IMG/VR virus record: IMGVR_UViG_3300049811_000189
Span: 1 to 37,560 of that record
Origin: a virus
Length of the DNA: 37,560 nt
Direction: 5' to 3' (one strand)
The position numbers and the translations under genes are program-made. The notes below the pieces were generated by a model that saw only the letters and a program-made list of their open reading frames with translations, had not been told where the DNA came from and did not search any database. Shown here one piece after another: positions 1-8,700 of the stretch (its first letter is position 1; every line of letters begins with the position of its first letter).

Positions 1-40
1 CTTGCGGGCCGCCTGTGACGCGATGTGACGCGCCGCGCCC

Positions 41-140
41 CGCACGCGCACACGCTCAGGCGCACGCGCACACGCTCAGGCGCACGCGCACACGCTCAGG
101 CGCACGCGCACACGCTCAGGCGCACGCGCACACGCTCAGG
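41..140. repeat. Perfect tandem repeat, five copies of a 20-bp unit
   Basis: The unit CGCACGCGCACACGCTCAGG occurs five times without a mismatch (41-60, 61-80, 81-100, 101-120, 121-140), followed by a partial copy from 141. The array resembles in position the short repeats (SRL/SRR) that flank the T7 terminal repeat. A packaging or end-processing role is inference from position only. Confidence 0.95.
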
Positions 141-286
141 CGCACGCCCGGGCACACCTGGGCACGCACGCCCACGCGTGACGCGCCCGCACGACACGCG
201 CGCGCGAGGCCGGGGCACGGGGGGTAGGCCGAAAGTCGGCCCCGGGGGGATGTGCCTCAGATTTTCGCGCAAAACATTCGGGGATA

Positions 287-304
287 GGTGCAGTCAGCTT
301 CACC
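287..304 (+). repeat. 18-bp palindrome family, copy 1
   Basis: GGTGCAGTCAGCTTCACC, an exact consensus copy in the non-coding terminal region. It is followed directly by the short palindrome GGTGCACC (305-312). If early transcription starts in this region, the copy is placed to act as an operator. Confidence 0.85.
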
Positions 305-310
305 GGTGCA

Positions 311-342
311 CCTTCAGGGTCCCCTTCAGGGTCCCCTTCAGG
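311..342. repeat. 12-bp direct repeat, about 2.7 copies
   Basis: The unit CCTTCAGGGTCC is present at 311-322 and 323-334, with a partial third copy at 335-342. It is part of a pyrimidine-rich stretch in the terminal region, with no function recognised. Confidence 0.8.
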
Positions 343-370
343 CTTCTCTAAGGGGTAGGTAGGGTGTCTA

Positions 371-400
371 TACCCCTTCCCTACCCCTTCCCTACCCCTT
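371..400. repeat. 11-bp direct repeat, about 2.7 copies
   Basis: The unit TACCCCTTCCC occurs at 371-381 and 382-392 and partly at 393-400. AAGGGGTA at 350-357 can pair with TACCCCTT copies here, so the stretch could fold into alternative hairpins. Confidence 0.75.
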
Positions 401-503
401 CAGGGACCCCTCTCAGGGTTCTATGGAGGGGTAGGTCTGGGGTCTAGCACCCTTCCAACGACTCTGCGCATAACCCTTAAGTATATCTTTCCGGAGTCCC
501 TGG

Positions 504-520
504 GTAGGTGGCCCCTAAAT
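504..520 (-). promoter_or_regulatory. Phage RNA polymerase promoter candidate P1
   Basis: The minus strand reads ATTTAGGGGCCACCTAC followed by CCAGGG. It is one of four near-identical copies and resembles the SP6 promoter ATTTAGGTGACACTATAGAA. It lies downstream of the large terminase gene and points into the terminal region, a position like that of phiOR in T7. The family assignment is by motif similarity and placement only. Confidence 0.65.
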
Positions 521-537
521 GGGGGGTTGGTTAGACC

Positions 538-2214
538 TCAAACCTTCACCCAGCGGGGTCCGCCGGGTTTCCGGCCGGTGACACCCTCCATGAACGCCTC
601 CAGCTCCTTCTTCAGGGCCTCTTCACGGGCCTCCTGGACGGCCGTCTCCTGGTCCTTGGCCAGCTTGTCGGCGAAGTAGCCTACGGCCCCCGCCAGGGCG
701 TCCAGGCGCCCGTCCTGGGCCAAGCTTCCCCGGTCCCGGGTGATGCGCGTGAGCTGGTGGAAGAGGCGGTAGTGGTGCCTCTTCTCGGCCGGGTAGCGGG
801 AGACGCTGTCGTAGTCCTCCCGGATCACCCGGGGGTCCACCACGAGGCGGTGCTGGGCAAGGACAGGCTCCAGCGTGTCGATAACCCGCAGCTCCTTCTG
901 TCGGGAGTGCCGTATCTCCTCGATGCCGCACTCAGGGGCGATCCGGCGGAGGTAGGGCTTGAGCAGCTCGGTGAACATGCCGTCCCCGAAGTTGCTTTCC
1001 ACGAGGACCAAGCGGGTCCGCGTCTCTGCGGCCACCTTGGCGAACCCCTCCAGGCTTTCCGGGGAGTAGCCGTGGGAGAAGCCCCCGACGCGGCGGAGGA
1101 AGAGGTGCGAGTGCAGGGCGGACAGGACGGCGTAGCTGGCTTCGTCGGCGCCGCGGCCGGCGGGGTCGATGAACATGACCGTGGTGCGGTAGGGGGACCA
1201 CTCCTTCTCGTCCCTGCTGACGAGCATGGGGGCGAACCATCGGTCCCCCGTCAGGCCCACGTTCGGAAGGTCGCGGAGGTGCTGGTCCTCCCCAGAGGCC
1301 CACACGATACGGGCGGGGGCGATCTCCGGGTGGCAGGCCAGGACGATGAAGTCGGCGAGCTTCAGCGGGTATCGGTCCACATCGGCCAGGGTCGGGTCCA
1401 GCATGAACTGGAGCTGGAACCCGGCCTTCCCGTAGGACACCTCGCGCTCGATTAGGTCGTCGTCAGAGAACCGGGAGGGCTCGGTCGTGGCCCCTTCCCG
1501 GCGCTCCTCCATCATCCGGGCGACCAGGGGCGCGAGGCGGTCACCGTAGGCCCCTGCCTGCTTCCGTGAGGGGACCCGGGCAGGCCAGATGCGGGTTTCG
1601 TAGCCGCGGCCCTCCAGGGTGGCATAGAGGGTCATCTCGGTCTGGGGCGTCCCCAGGTAGATGACCCGGCCGTTCGGCTTCAGGACCGCGTCGAACTCCT
1701 TGACGCGCTCGGCGAGCTTCTCCCGCTGGCCCGGCGTCTCGGCGGTGTTGGGCGTCTCCACGTCATCGGCGATGATGGTGTCCGCTCGGGACCCCGTGAG
1801 CTGGCCGAAGATGCCCACCGACTTGACGGACGGGGACTTGTCGGCCTGGGCCGGACCCACGTCGAACTCGATCATGCTGTCCCGCTGGCCGGACTTGGCC
1901 CGGAGGTGTTGCAGCTCGGGCATCTCGGCGATGAGCCGCTTCACGAAGGCGGAGAAGCTGTCCGCGTGCTGCTTCGAGGCGGACACGACCATGATCTTGT
2001 GGTCGGGGTCGCGGCGGAGGAGCCACGTCACGTAGGCCACGAGGACGAAGCTCTTGCCCACCCCTCGGAAGGCCATGATGATCTGGCGTCGGGGGCCGTT
2101 CTGGGCGCGGCGGGCGATGTCATACTGGAGCGGCGTCGGGTCTGGCAGGTTGAGGTGCTGCCACACGCGCCAGAGCCAGTTTCGGAAGTCTGCGTAGGGG
2201 TCTTTCTGGGTCAT
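538..2214 (-). CDS. Terminase large subunit (T7 gp19-like)
   Basis: This is the ATPase and nuclease of the packaging motor; it pumps DNA through the portal and cuts concatemers. The 558-residue product is close to the T7 gp19 length of 586. MAFRGVGKS near residue 49 is the Walker A loop and ADTIIADDVETPN near residue 146 is the Walker B region, followed by a coupling-type VIYLGTPQTE segment. The nuclease half has acidic clusters in FIDPAGRGADEASYAV and VESNFGDGMF and ends with DGRLDALAGAVGYF. It is the last gene in the direction of transcription and lies 124 bp after the small terminase gene. The Shine-Dalgarno sequence before its ATG is weak. Confidence 0.95.
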   Translation of the reverse strand: MTQKDPYADFRNWLWRVWQHLNLPDPTPLQYDIARRAQNGPRRQIIMAFRGVGKSFVLVAYVTWLLRRDPDHKIMVVSASKQHADSFSAFVKRLIAEMPELQHLRAKSGQRDSMIEFDVGPAQADKSPSVKSVGIFGQLTGSRADTIIADDVETPNTAETPGQREKLAERVKEFDAVLKPNGRVIYLGTPQTEMTLYATLEGRGYETRIWPARVPSRKQAGAYGDRLAPLVARMMEERREGATTEPSRFSDDDLIEREVSYGKAGFQLQFMLDPTLADVDRYPLKLADFIVLACHPEIAPARIVWASGEDQHLRDLPNVGLTGDRWFAPMLVSRDEKEWSPYRTTVMFIDPAGRGADEASYAVLSALHSHLFLRRVGGFSHGYSPESLEGFAKVAAETRTRLVLVESNFGDGMFTELLKPYLRRIAPECGIEEIRHSRQKELRVIDTLEPVLAQHRLVVDPRVIREDYDSVSRYPAEKRHHYRLFHQLTRITRDRGSLAQDGRLDALAGAVGYFADKLAKDQETAVQEAREEALKKELEAFMEGVTGRKPGGPRWVKV

Positions 2215-2338
2215 CTCGAAAGGTGCCCGGCAGCCGGGGAAAGCCGGCCGCCTGGGCGGGTCTGGAGGGGTGGCCGCTAGGGTAGTAGCGGGGAGGGGCT
2301 AAGGGGCCTCAGCGGGCTTCCTAGGCGCTTCTAGGGGC

Positions 2339-2575
2339 CTATGGACGAATGTCGTGGTCGTCTAGGTCGTCAGCGCCGTTGAAGGGAACCCGCTTGGCCA
2401 GCTCCCCCAGGTCGTTCGTGTCCTTGGGGATGCCGTCGATCCCGTTGTCCTTGAGGAACTGCCGGGCCACGTTCAGGACCGCGGCGTTGACCCCCTCGGT
2501 CTTGACGGCGTTCAGGAGGGTCTTTGCCAGGACTTCGTGAAGCTCATTGAGCTGGCGCTCGGCTTCGCGGCTCAT
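2339..2575 (-). CDS. Terminase small subunit (T7 gp18-like)
   Basis: The 78-residue product would recognise phage DNA and load the large terminase. The match to gp18-type proteins rests on a short helical N-terminus (MSREAERQLNELHEVLAKTL), a NVARQFLKDNGIDGIP segment, an acidic C-terminus, and its place directly before the large subunit. The ATG has a strong GGAGGTGACC ribosome site, which settles the start. The T7 spanin gene found between these two genes is missing here. Confidence 0.85.
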   Translation of the reverse strand: MSREAERQLNELHEVLAKTLLNAVKTEGVNAAVLNVARQFLKDNGIDGIPKDTNDLGELAKRVPFNGADDLDDHDIRP

Positions 2576-2579
2576 GGGG

Positions 2580-3131
2580 TCACCTCCAGGGCAGCCGGCA
2601 GAGGGACGCCATGGCGTCCGTGCCGAGGGCGGCGGGGATGAAGGAGACGGTGTAAATCGAGGACCCGAAGGTTTCCGTGAGGAGGAGGCGGGAGAACGGC
2701 CCCAGGTAGTTGGGCGCCCCCGACCGCGTCAGGCCCAGGTTGTTAGCCATGCGGAGGGTCGTCCCGTCGAACGACATGGCCATCTTGTGGTGGAACCCGG
2801 GAGCCGTGTTGTAGGAGCCACCGAAGGCCCCGCCGGGGGTTGCAGGGACTCCCGCGGCGATGGACACGAGGCGGGCGGCTCCATCGCTGCCCCGCAGCTC
2901 GATGCCGAAGACGTTGTTCGCGGTCCCGTCATCAATCTGAAACGCGCGGCCGTTGCCCAAAGGGAATCCGCCAGTAACCCGGACGGCCCCGAAGAAGAAC
3001 GTCCCGATGCCCGTGGTCGGAACCCCAACCGTGGAGAAGTTGACTGCACCCTGTCCCGTCCCGTTCGGGAACGCGCGGTTCGAGTGGATGCGCCTCCCCG
3101 GGGGCCGGGAGGGCCTCAGAAGGGGCAACAC
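2580..3131 (-). CDS. Beta-rich protein of unknown function, after the tail fibre cluster
   Basis: The 183-residue product is not recognised. It begins with GTG three bases after the stop of the preceding gene and is rich in glycine, threonine and hydrophobic beta-strand patterns (TGIGTFFFGAVRVTGGF; LRMANNLGL; SSIYTVSFIPAAL), a composition seen in lectin-like or virion surface domains. Its position in the tail-fibre to terminase interval suggests a virion component or host-attachment accessory. A degenerate copy of the 18-bp palindrome at 3033-3050 codes for GAVNFS. Confidence 0.7.
   Translation of the reverse strand: MLPLLRPSRPPGRRIHSNRAFPNGTGQGAVNFSTVGVPTTGIGTFFFGAVRVTGGFPLGNGRAFQIDDGTANNVFGIELRGSDGAARLVSIAAGVPATPGGAFGGSYNTAPGFHHKMAMSFDGTTLRMANNLGLTRSGAPNYLGPFSRLLLTETFGSSIYTVSFIPAALGTDAMASLCRLPWR
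3033..3050 (-). repeat. 18-bp palindrome family, copy 2 (degenerate)
   Basis: The minus strand reads GGTGCAGTCAACTTCTCC, with the GGTGCAGTC half intact and one changed base in the outer part of the other half. It lies inside the 2580-3131 gene. Confidence 0.65.
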
Positions 3132-3132
3132 G

Positions 3133-3480
3133 TCAGGCGAACTCGCGGTTGAACGCCACGATGACGCGCTGGGCGGTCTGGTTGACGGGGGAGGCCGCGG
3201 TGCCGCTGCGGACCCGGATGAAGGGGAACCCGAACGGAAGCCGGACCTCGGGCAGGATCAGGCGGTTCGCGGCCACGGTGAACACGATCTCCGTCCCGAA
3301 CGAGTCGAACACGTCGAAGAAGTTGGCGCCGTCGAGGGACCCCTGAAGGGTCAGCACGGCCGGGTCCCAGGCGGGGGGGAGGAGGTAGCCGAGGAGGCCG
3401 CGATTGCCAGAGGAGACGGCGTCGGACAGGGCCTGTCCGGCGGGGATCGTGAGGATAACCTGGGTGGCGGGGAAATACAT
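3133..3480 (-). CDS. Conserved-looking structural-type protein, function unknown
   Basis: The 115-residue product is not recognised. The ATG at 3480 is preferred over the longer reading because it follows GGAGACTCCC. The protein alternates hydrophobic and polar residues (TQVILTIPAGQALSDAV; FFDVFDSFGTEIVFTV; FGFPFIRVRSG), consistent with a small beta-sandwich domain of a virion or tail-associated protein. It is separated from the next gene downstream by one base and lies after an intergenic hairpin containing palindrome copy 3. Confidence 0.75.
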   Translation of the reverse strand: MYFPATQVILTIPAGQALSDAVSSGNRGLLGYLLPPAWDPAVLTLQGSLDGANFFDVFDSFGTEIVFTVAANRLILPEVRLPFGFPFIRVRSGTAASPVNQTAQRVIVAFNREFA

Positions 3481-3498
3481 GGGAGTCTCCGGAAGGTG

Positions 3499-3532
3499 CC
3501 CCACAGGTGCAGTCAGCTACACCTGTGGGGCG
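3499..3532. repeat. 18-bp palindrome copy 3 inside a long hairpin
   Basis: GGTGCAGTCAGCTACACC (3506-3523) is extended on both sides by GCCCCACA and TGTGGGGC, giving a perfect 12-bp outer stem around the less symmetric centre. It lies between the stop of the 3538-4191 gene and the ribosome site of the next gene. As RNA it would be a strong stem-loop and could also attenuate or terminate transcription. Confidence 0.85.
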
Positions 3533-3537
3533 TTGTC

Positions 3538-4191
3538 TCAGTTGCGGACGGGCTTGCCGCCGATGGCGGTCGGCAGCGCCCAGCGGGCACCCGTCAGGAC
3601 GGGCGCGGACTGCGCCGGGGCGATCACCCCGTTCTGGGCCTGACCCACCGTGCGGATGAGGACGGTCGGGTTCTGCGCGTTGTCGGCGAAGGTGGGCGTT
3701 CCGAGGGTGTTCAGGTCATCCGGGATGGCCGCGGCGGTCCACCGGAAGGCGCGCGGCTGGGTATTGGCGGCGGAGGCGGCCGGCAGGGTGTCCAGCGGCG
3801 TCCTCGCCCGCGCGTCGGCGGCCCGGAGGGTCGGGGCGGTCGTGCCCGCGATGAGGCGCACGAAGCCCCAATAGACGGCCGCCCGGAGGGCCGTGTTCGG
3901 GACGGCCACGAGGCGGTTGCCGACCGTGTTGAGCTGGCCCGCCGGGAGGATGACGCGGCCCACGATGGGTCCGAAGGCGGAACCCGGACCGTCCTCGGCC
4001 AGGACCACCTCCACGGCCGCGTCGGCGGACCCCGCGGTCGTCACGGCCACGCCGATGGCGTCGATGTTGATGGATACGGGGAGCTGGAACGGGATGGCGG
4101 TCACCTGACCGGCCACGATCAGAAGCGTTCCGGTGCCCGGAGCGAAGGCGATGCGGCCCGGGGCAAGGTCAGCGTTAAGGGGGATGGTCAT
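3538..4191 (-). CDS. Beta-rich virion-associated protein, function unknown
   Basis: The 217-residue product starts MTIPLNADLAPGRIAFAPG and continues with many alternating beta-type segments (TGTLLIVAGQVTAIPFQLPV; RLVAVPNTALRAAVYWGFV). No catalytic motif is visible. It follows the holin candidate by 7 bp and is the first of three such proteins before the terminase genes. A capsid decoration, tail accessory or receptor-related role is possible, but none is shown by the sequence. Confidence 0.75.
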   Translation of the reverse strand: MTIPLNADLAPGRIAFAPGTGTLLIVAGQVTAIPFQLPVSINIDAIGVAVTTAGSADAAVEVVLAEDGPGSAFGPIVGRVILPAGQLNTVGNRLVAVPNTALRAAVYWGFVRLIAGTTAPTLRAADARARTPLDTLPAASAANTQPRAFRWTAAAIPDDLNTLGTPTFADNAQNPTVLIRTVGQAQNGVIAPAQSAPVLTGARWALPTAIGGKPVRN

Positions 4192-4198
4192 GCGGGGG

Positions 4199-4390
4199 TC
4201 ACCTGTTGAAGAAGGTGGAGATGAGGTGGTCGGCCGCGGCGCCCCCGGCGAACGAGGAGGCCACGATCAGGCCGTAGGCACGATGCTTGAACGCCTCCAG
4301 GGCTTGGAGACGGGCCTCGTGGTCGGCGCTATGCGTGAGTAGAAGGTCGAGCTTGCCGTCCAACCTCCCGATCAGGAGGTGAAGGTCCAT
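4199..4390 (-). CDS. Small protein at the holin position (T7 gp17.5 place)
   Basis: The 63-residue product has an N-terminal helix (LIGRLDGKLDLLLTHSADHE) that could form a coiled coil and one weak hydrophobic stretch near the C-terminus (AYGLIVASSFAGGAAADHLI). In T7 the holin gene 17.5 directly follows the tail fibre gene, as this gene does. A holin role is therefore plausible but rests mainly on position, and the single membrane segment is marginal. The ATG at 4390 follows AGAGGACACC and is preferred over a GTG at 4408. Confidence 0.6.
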   Translation of the reverse strand: MDLHLLIGRLDGKLDLLLTHSADHEARLQALEAFKHRAYGLIVASSFAGGAAADHLISTFFNR

Positions 4391-4440
4391 GGTGTCCTCT
4401 TTGGACACGGTGTAAATCCTTTACAGGCCGCTGAAGGGGC

Positions 4441-5694
4441 CTAGATGTCGGAGCTGAGGAGCACGGTGTATCGAGCCCAGTCTCCCACGACCGGCGTCGT
4501 GGCGTTCCACCAGAGGGACGCGCCCTTGGTTCCGATGAAGGACGAGGGGGTCGGCTCCGTGACGTTCCCGCCCGTCTGGATGAAGGTGGCGGTGGGGGTC
4601 GCGCGCATGGTGACCGGGAAGGGGAAGGACACGACCCCGCCGCCGAACGAGCCGCCCGCGACGGGGCGGTAGAGGATGATGTTCTCGTGGCGCTGGAAAT
4701 AGCGCGAGCAGGCGATCTCATCCACGCCTGGGGGGCGGCGCTCCCACGCGATGCTCTCGGAGCCTCGGACAAGGCGAGCGTTCCCCACGGACCCCCCGAA
4801 GAACCTCACGGTGACGTTCGCGCCGGTCGTGAGGCTGAAGGAGGCCCCCTGGAGCACAACCACGCCGTTCACGGTGGCGGTAGCCGAGCCTCCCCACCAC
4901 AGGCTGTAAGTCCCGCCCGTGACGTTCGCCCCCTCGATCACCTGTTCGACACCCCCCGCGGGGGCGGTGAGGAGACGGCCGTTGATGGTCTCGGCCCAGG
5001 TGACGGACTGACCCGCGACCACGATCTTCCACCGGTCCAGACAGAAGGAGAGGTTCGAGGGCGCGGGGGTGTTCGACACATACTCACGCTGGTTGACGAG
5101 GAACCCGGAGTTGTCGAGGAGGTTGGGGAAGGCGTAGGCCGTGAGGTTGTTCAGCCGCGCCGCGACGAAGTTGATACGGTTGTTCGTCTCCGTGGCAATG
5201 GCGGCGTTCCGGTTCACGACCTCCGCCGCAAGGTCCGCGTCGGTGGCCGGCTCAGAGGACCACCCCACGGACCCCGGCGCGTTCGCCCGGAGGAAGCGGC
5301 CCACGTCCGCCAGGGCCGGGGACGGGACGTTGCCGCTGGCGATCTCCAGGCCCTGGGCGAAGGCTACCGCATCGGCCGCTGCGTCGAGGGCCTCCTGCGA
5401 GATGTAAAGGGACTGGATCGCGCTCAGGTCCAGGTCGCTCTCACCGAGGACGGAGGCGTCTTGGAAGTCCACGAGGCGGGTCGTCCGCGGGGTCGTCCGG
5501 CGGATTTCGATCACAGCCCCCGAGGCAGGTGGCGTTGCGAAGCGGGCGGTCGTCCCGTTATCCCAGGTGAACGGCGTGACGGTGCCATTCACCTTGGCCG
5601 AGACGTGGGCACGGGCGATGTAAGGGAACGGCACCGTGAAGGTGGCCGACGACCCCGTCCCGGAGTAGGTGATGTAGCTCAGGGGGTTCGACAT
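4441..5694 (-). CDS. Tail fibre protein with T7 gp17-type N-terminus
   Basis: The 417-residue product binds the host receptor. Its first ~120 residues carry the T7 tail-fibre N-terminal signature: a VPFPYIARAHVSAKVNG stretch, IEIRRTTP and VDFQDASVLGESDLD, followed by LYISQEALDAA. This domain anchors the fibre to the tail. The middle is helical (AEVVNRNAAIATETNN) and the C-terminal part is glycine- and beta-rich (GGSFGGGVVSFPFPVT), where host specificity is expected. It is shorter than T7 gp17 (553), so the shaft is short. It starts 7 bp after the internal virion protein gene. Confidence 0.9.
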   Translation of the reverse strand: MSNPLSYITYSGTGSSATFTVPFPYIARAHVSAKVNGTVTPFTWDNGTTARFATPPASGAVIEIRRTTPRTTRLVDFQDASVLGESDLDLSAIQSLYISQEALDAAADAVAFAQGLEIASGNVPSPALADVGRFLRANAPGSVGWSSEPATDADLAAEVVNRNAAIATETNNRINFVAARLNNLTAYAFPNLLDNSGFLVNQREYVSNTPAPSNLSFCLDRWKIVVAGQSVTWAETINGRLLTAPAGGVEQVIEGANVTGGTYSLWWGGSATATVNGVVVLQGASFSLTTGANVTVRFFGGSVGNARLVRGSESIAWERRPPGVDEIACSRYFQRHENIILYRPVAGGSFGGGVVSFPFPVTMRATPTATFIQTGGNVTEPTPSSFIGTKGASLWWNATTPVVGDWARYTVLLSSDI

Positions 5695-5700
5695 TGGTCC

Positions 5701-8700
5701 TTAAGGTGCAGTTGACTGCACTTTCGTCAGGTTGCGGATTTCGATGTCTCGGCGAAGGGCCTCGCCCACCTCGGGCAGCTCCTTTCCCAGCTCCCGGAGC
5801 GCCCTCTCGCGGAAGGCCCCGAGGACTTGCCGGATCATGTCCACGCGGGAGCCGTCATGGTCGAAGGTCCCATCCGTGGCCCGGTTCCGGTAGGTGTCGG
5901 ACTGGATCAGGTCGCTGAGGCGCTCGCGCACGGTCATTCCGCCCACCTCAACCTCGCCAACAAGGGCCTGGAAGCGGTCGTATGCGGTGCGCTCGGTGTC
6001 CCCCACCCGGAACTCGCGCAAGTCCACGTTCCCGATCTTCGGGGCCGGGGGACGGATGGCGCTGTTGTGGATGGTGAGCTGGCGAGCGATCTCCCCGTGG
6101 ACATCGTTCTGCACCGTCCAGCGCCACTCGCGGGTGACCGGAGGGGCTCCCTGACCGGCCCAGGAGGACGTTGCGATGGGAGAGATGGAGTCCGGACCCC
6201 AGCCCGCCGGGATGGCGATGGGTTCCCCGAGGATGTTCCGGACGGGGTCCAAGCCCTCACTCCCGGGCATCCGGGCTCGGAAGCTGTCGATGATGCCCCG
6301 GACCTCCCGCATGTATGGGTCATCGCGGAGGGTCTGGTTGACGGCCGCCGGGATGAAGCTGCCCGTCAGGCCATAGAGCCACCGCTCGCCGTTCTGGGCA
6401 GGGTTCGCCAGGGCGCCGATAGCCCGCGTGAGGCCGCTCAGGTAGGTCTTGTTCTGGAGCTGCCGGGCCAGGGCGATCATCATGTCCAGCGCGAGCTGGT
6501 CACGCTCCCGCTCGCCCAGGAAGCCGGCCACCTCGGCGAAATCAGCAGCCACCCCCAGGAAGGAGGCGAACGGGTCCAGGCGGTCGAAGGCCCGGAACTC
6601 GACGCTGCCGTCCGGGTTGGTCACGCGGATGGAGTAGGGGCGCCACCCGGACTCCATGAGCTGCCGGCGGATGAACGGGTCGGACGGCCCGCCTCCGGTG
6701 ATGGTCCCGTCGAAGGCCAGGGACAGGGCGCCGCCCCACATCAGTCCGCCGGTGGCCATCATGGCTCGCGCGCGTCCGGCCGCCTCAGGACCGTTCTGTC
6801 CGAAGAAGTCCTTGGCATACTGGGCGCGGAGGAGGTTCAGCCCCGGCGTCCGGTTCCACACGAACCGCGCGATGTTGGTCGGGGTCCGCACGAACGGCAG
6901 CACGATCTGGAGGAGCGGATGGTTGCCGGTGGCGGACATCAGCGTCTCGCCGAGCGTCCGGCCCCCGGACCACGTCTGGGCGCCCAGGTCGTCCGTGAAG
7001 GTGACGTTCCTTGCCCCGTCCAGGTGGCGCTGGTCGGTGGCGATCCCGGTCACCCGGTCCACGGCCTCGTCCAGGCGCCTCGCAACCTCCTCGCCGAACT
7101 CCTTGGAGCCGGGGAGATGGCCCGCGTCCAGCGCCGCCCGCCACGCCTCGGCCCGGACGCGGCCCCGGTAGGTGAGCTGCTTGAAGAACTCGTCCTGGGT
7201 CGTCAGAAGGCGGGAGGGAAGGCGGATCGTGGCCCCGAGGCCATTCACCACATGGGCGGCCACTTGGTTGTTCACGTCGAACCGCTCGGCGGTGACGTAG
7301 GCGCGGCGCTCGACGGGGCTGCGGCCGGGGTCCAGGATGCCATCACCCTGGCGTAGGGCCTTGCCAGCCAGCGCCAGGGACTCCCGGATGGACATGACGA
7401 GGCCCGCATACTGGAACGCGCCTTCCTGGAACTCCGCGCGGTTCAGGCGCAGCGCCCCGGCGATCATCCGCTCGGCGGGCTGGAACGCCGCCGTGGCCAC
7501 ATTCGACACCATGTTGACGACATGGGTCTTGGGGCCGCTGAGGAGGGCGTTGATCCAGTATTCGTTGATGGTGCCCAGCACGCGGGACGCGAAGGAGCCC
7601 CGGGCGTGGGCGAGCGTGGCCTTCAGGTTGCCCTGCGTCAGGCTCCCGCGGATGGCCTGCATCTGGATACGCTCGACGTAGCGGGCCAAGTCGTCATCCG
7701 ACCGGGCCGCGATCCGCATGGCGTTCAGGCCACGGGCGTAGCTCGACTGGATGCCTTTGTAGAGGCCCTGAAGGTGGAGGAGGAGCGTGGTCGTCCTCTC
7801 ATACGCCTCGGCCAGCTTCACCCGGTCGGGGAACCCGGCAAGGTCGTTGCCGCGCGGGTCGGCCAGGGCGGTCTGGAACCGCTGGTGCTTGTCGAAGGTG
7901 GCCCGGATGAAGTTGCGGTAGGTCAGGAGACGCGCGTGCGCCCCGGCCACGTCGCTCGTCTCCGCGATCATGCGCTGGACGAGAAGCTCGGGCCTCCCAC
8001 CCAGCTCCTCCCCCATCTCGCGGGCGAGGTTCAGGGTGTCCTGGAACGTGACCGTCTCGGGACCCTTCATCGCCCTCAGCTCGTCCCGCATGATGACTTC
8101 ATGGGCCGAGAAGTTGGCGGCGAGGGCCGGGTCGTCGGTGATGTTCTCCACCCGGATGCCGCTCAGGTTCCGCCCCTGCCCGAAGCCCAGCTCGGTGATG
8201 GACTGCCGGGCGATGGCGCGGTGCTGCTCGGGCGTCAGCTCGATGATGGAGTCCGCGGCCCGCACCTGGACGGGACGGAGCGTGGGCGGCGCGTCCTCGG
8301 TGTCCCCGGCCGCCCGGAGCGCCCGGTCCTCGGCCACGGCGAACCGTTCCCGCATCCGGCCCACACGGGACACGGCGGCAAGGTTCGGGTCATCCGGAAC
8401 GGCCTCGGGCGCGGCCCCTTCAGGTGCAGTCGGCTTCACCTGTGGGTCGCCCTCTGCGTCCGCCGCTGCCCGCTTCGCCGCCTCTTCGGGGGTGAACGGG
8501 TCGGGCGTCGGGTCCGCGTTGTCGCCCACCGCGGCGGCCCCGTCACGGTCCCCTCGGCGCACCGCACGGACACCGCGCAGGGCGAGGATCAGGCTCTCGA
8601 CGGCACCTCCGACCAGGAGGCCCTCGACGGCGGCCTTCAGGCGGCCCTCCGCCTCACTGTCGTTGGGGTCCGCGGCCAGGAACTCGGTGACCGGGTTCGA

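Larger units (their letters stand above)
1..537. other. Non-coding terminal region of the phage genome
   Basis: No credible gene lies here; the two plus-strand ORFs are low-complexity products of the tandem repeats. The region holds a 5 x 20-bp tandem array (41-140), one copy of the 18-bp palindrome (287-304), a 12-bp direct repeat (311-342), an 11-bp direct repeat (371-400) and a phage promoter core on the minus strand (504-520). It lies past the large terminase gene, where T7-like genomes carry their terminal repeat. It is therefore probably the region of the genome ends, with the early host promoters possibly included. I could not see the terminal repeat boundaries, because the window start is not repeated at the window end. 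Confidence 0.6.

Noticed and set aside
41-140. Tandem array as a CRISPR array
   Set aside because: The 20-bp units are directly adjacent with no spacers and no cas genes are present.
15-351. Plus-strand ORFs in the terminal region (70 and 108 residues)
   Set aside because: They only translate the 20-bp tandem repeats and pyrimidine repeats into low-complexity His/Arg/Ala sequence, are on the opposite strand to every real gene, and have no ribosome site.
2953-4209. Long plus-strand ORFs opposite the structural and replication genes, such as 418 residues here and several of 300-740 residues elsewhere
   Set aside because: They are antisense shadows caused by high third-position GC; their sequences are Gly/Arg/Pro/His-rich without family features.
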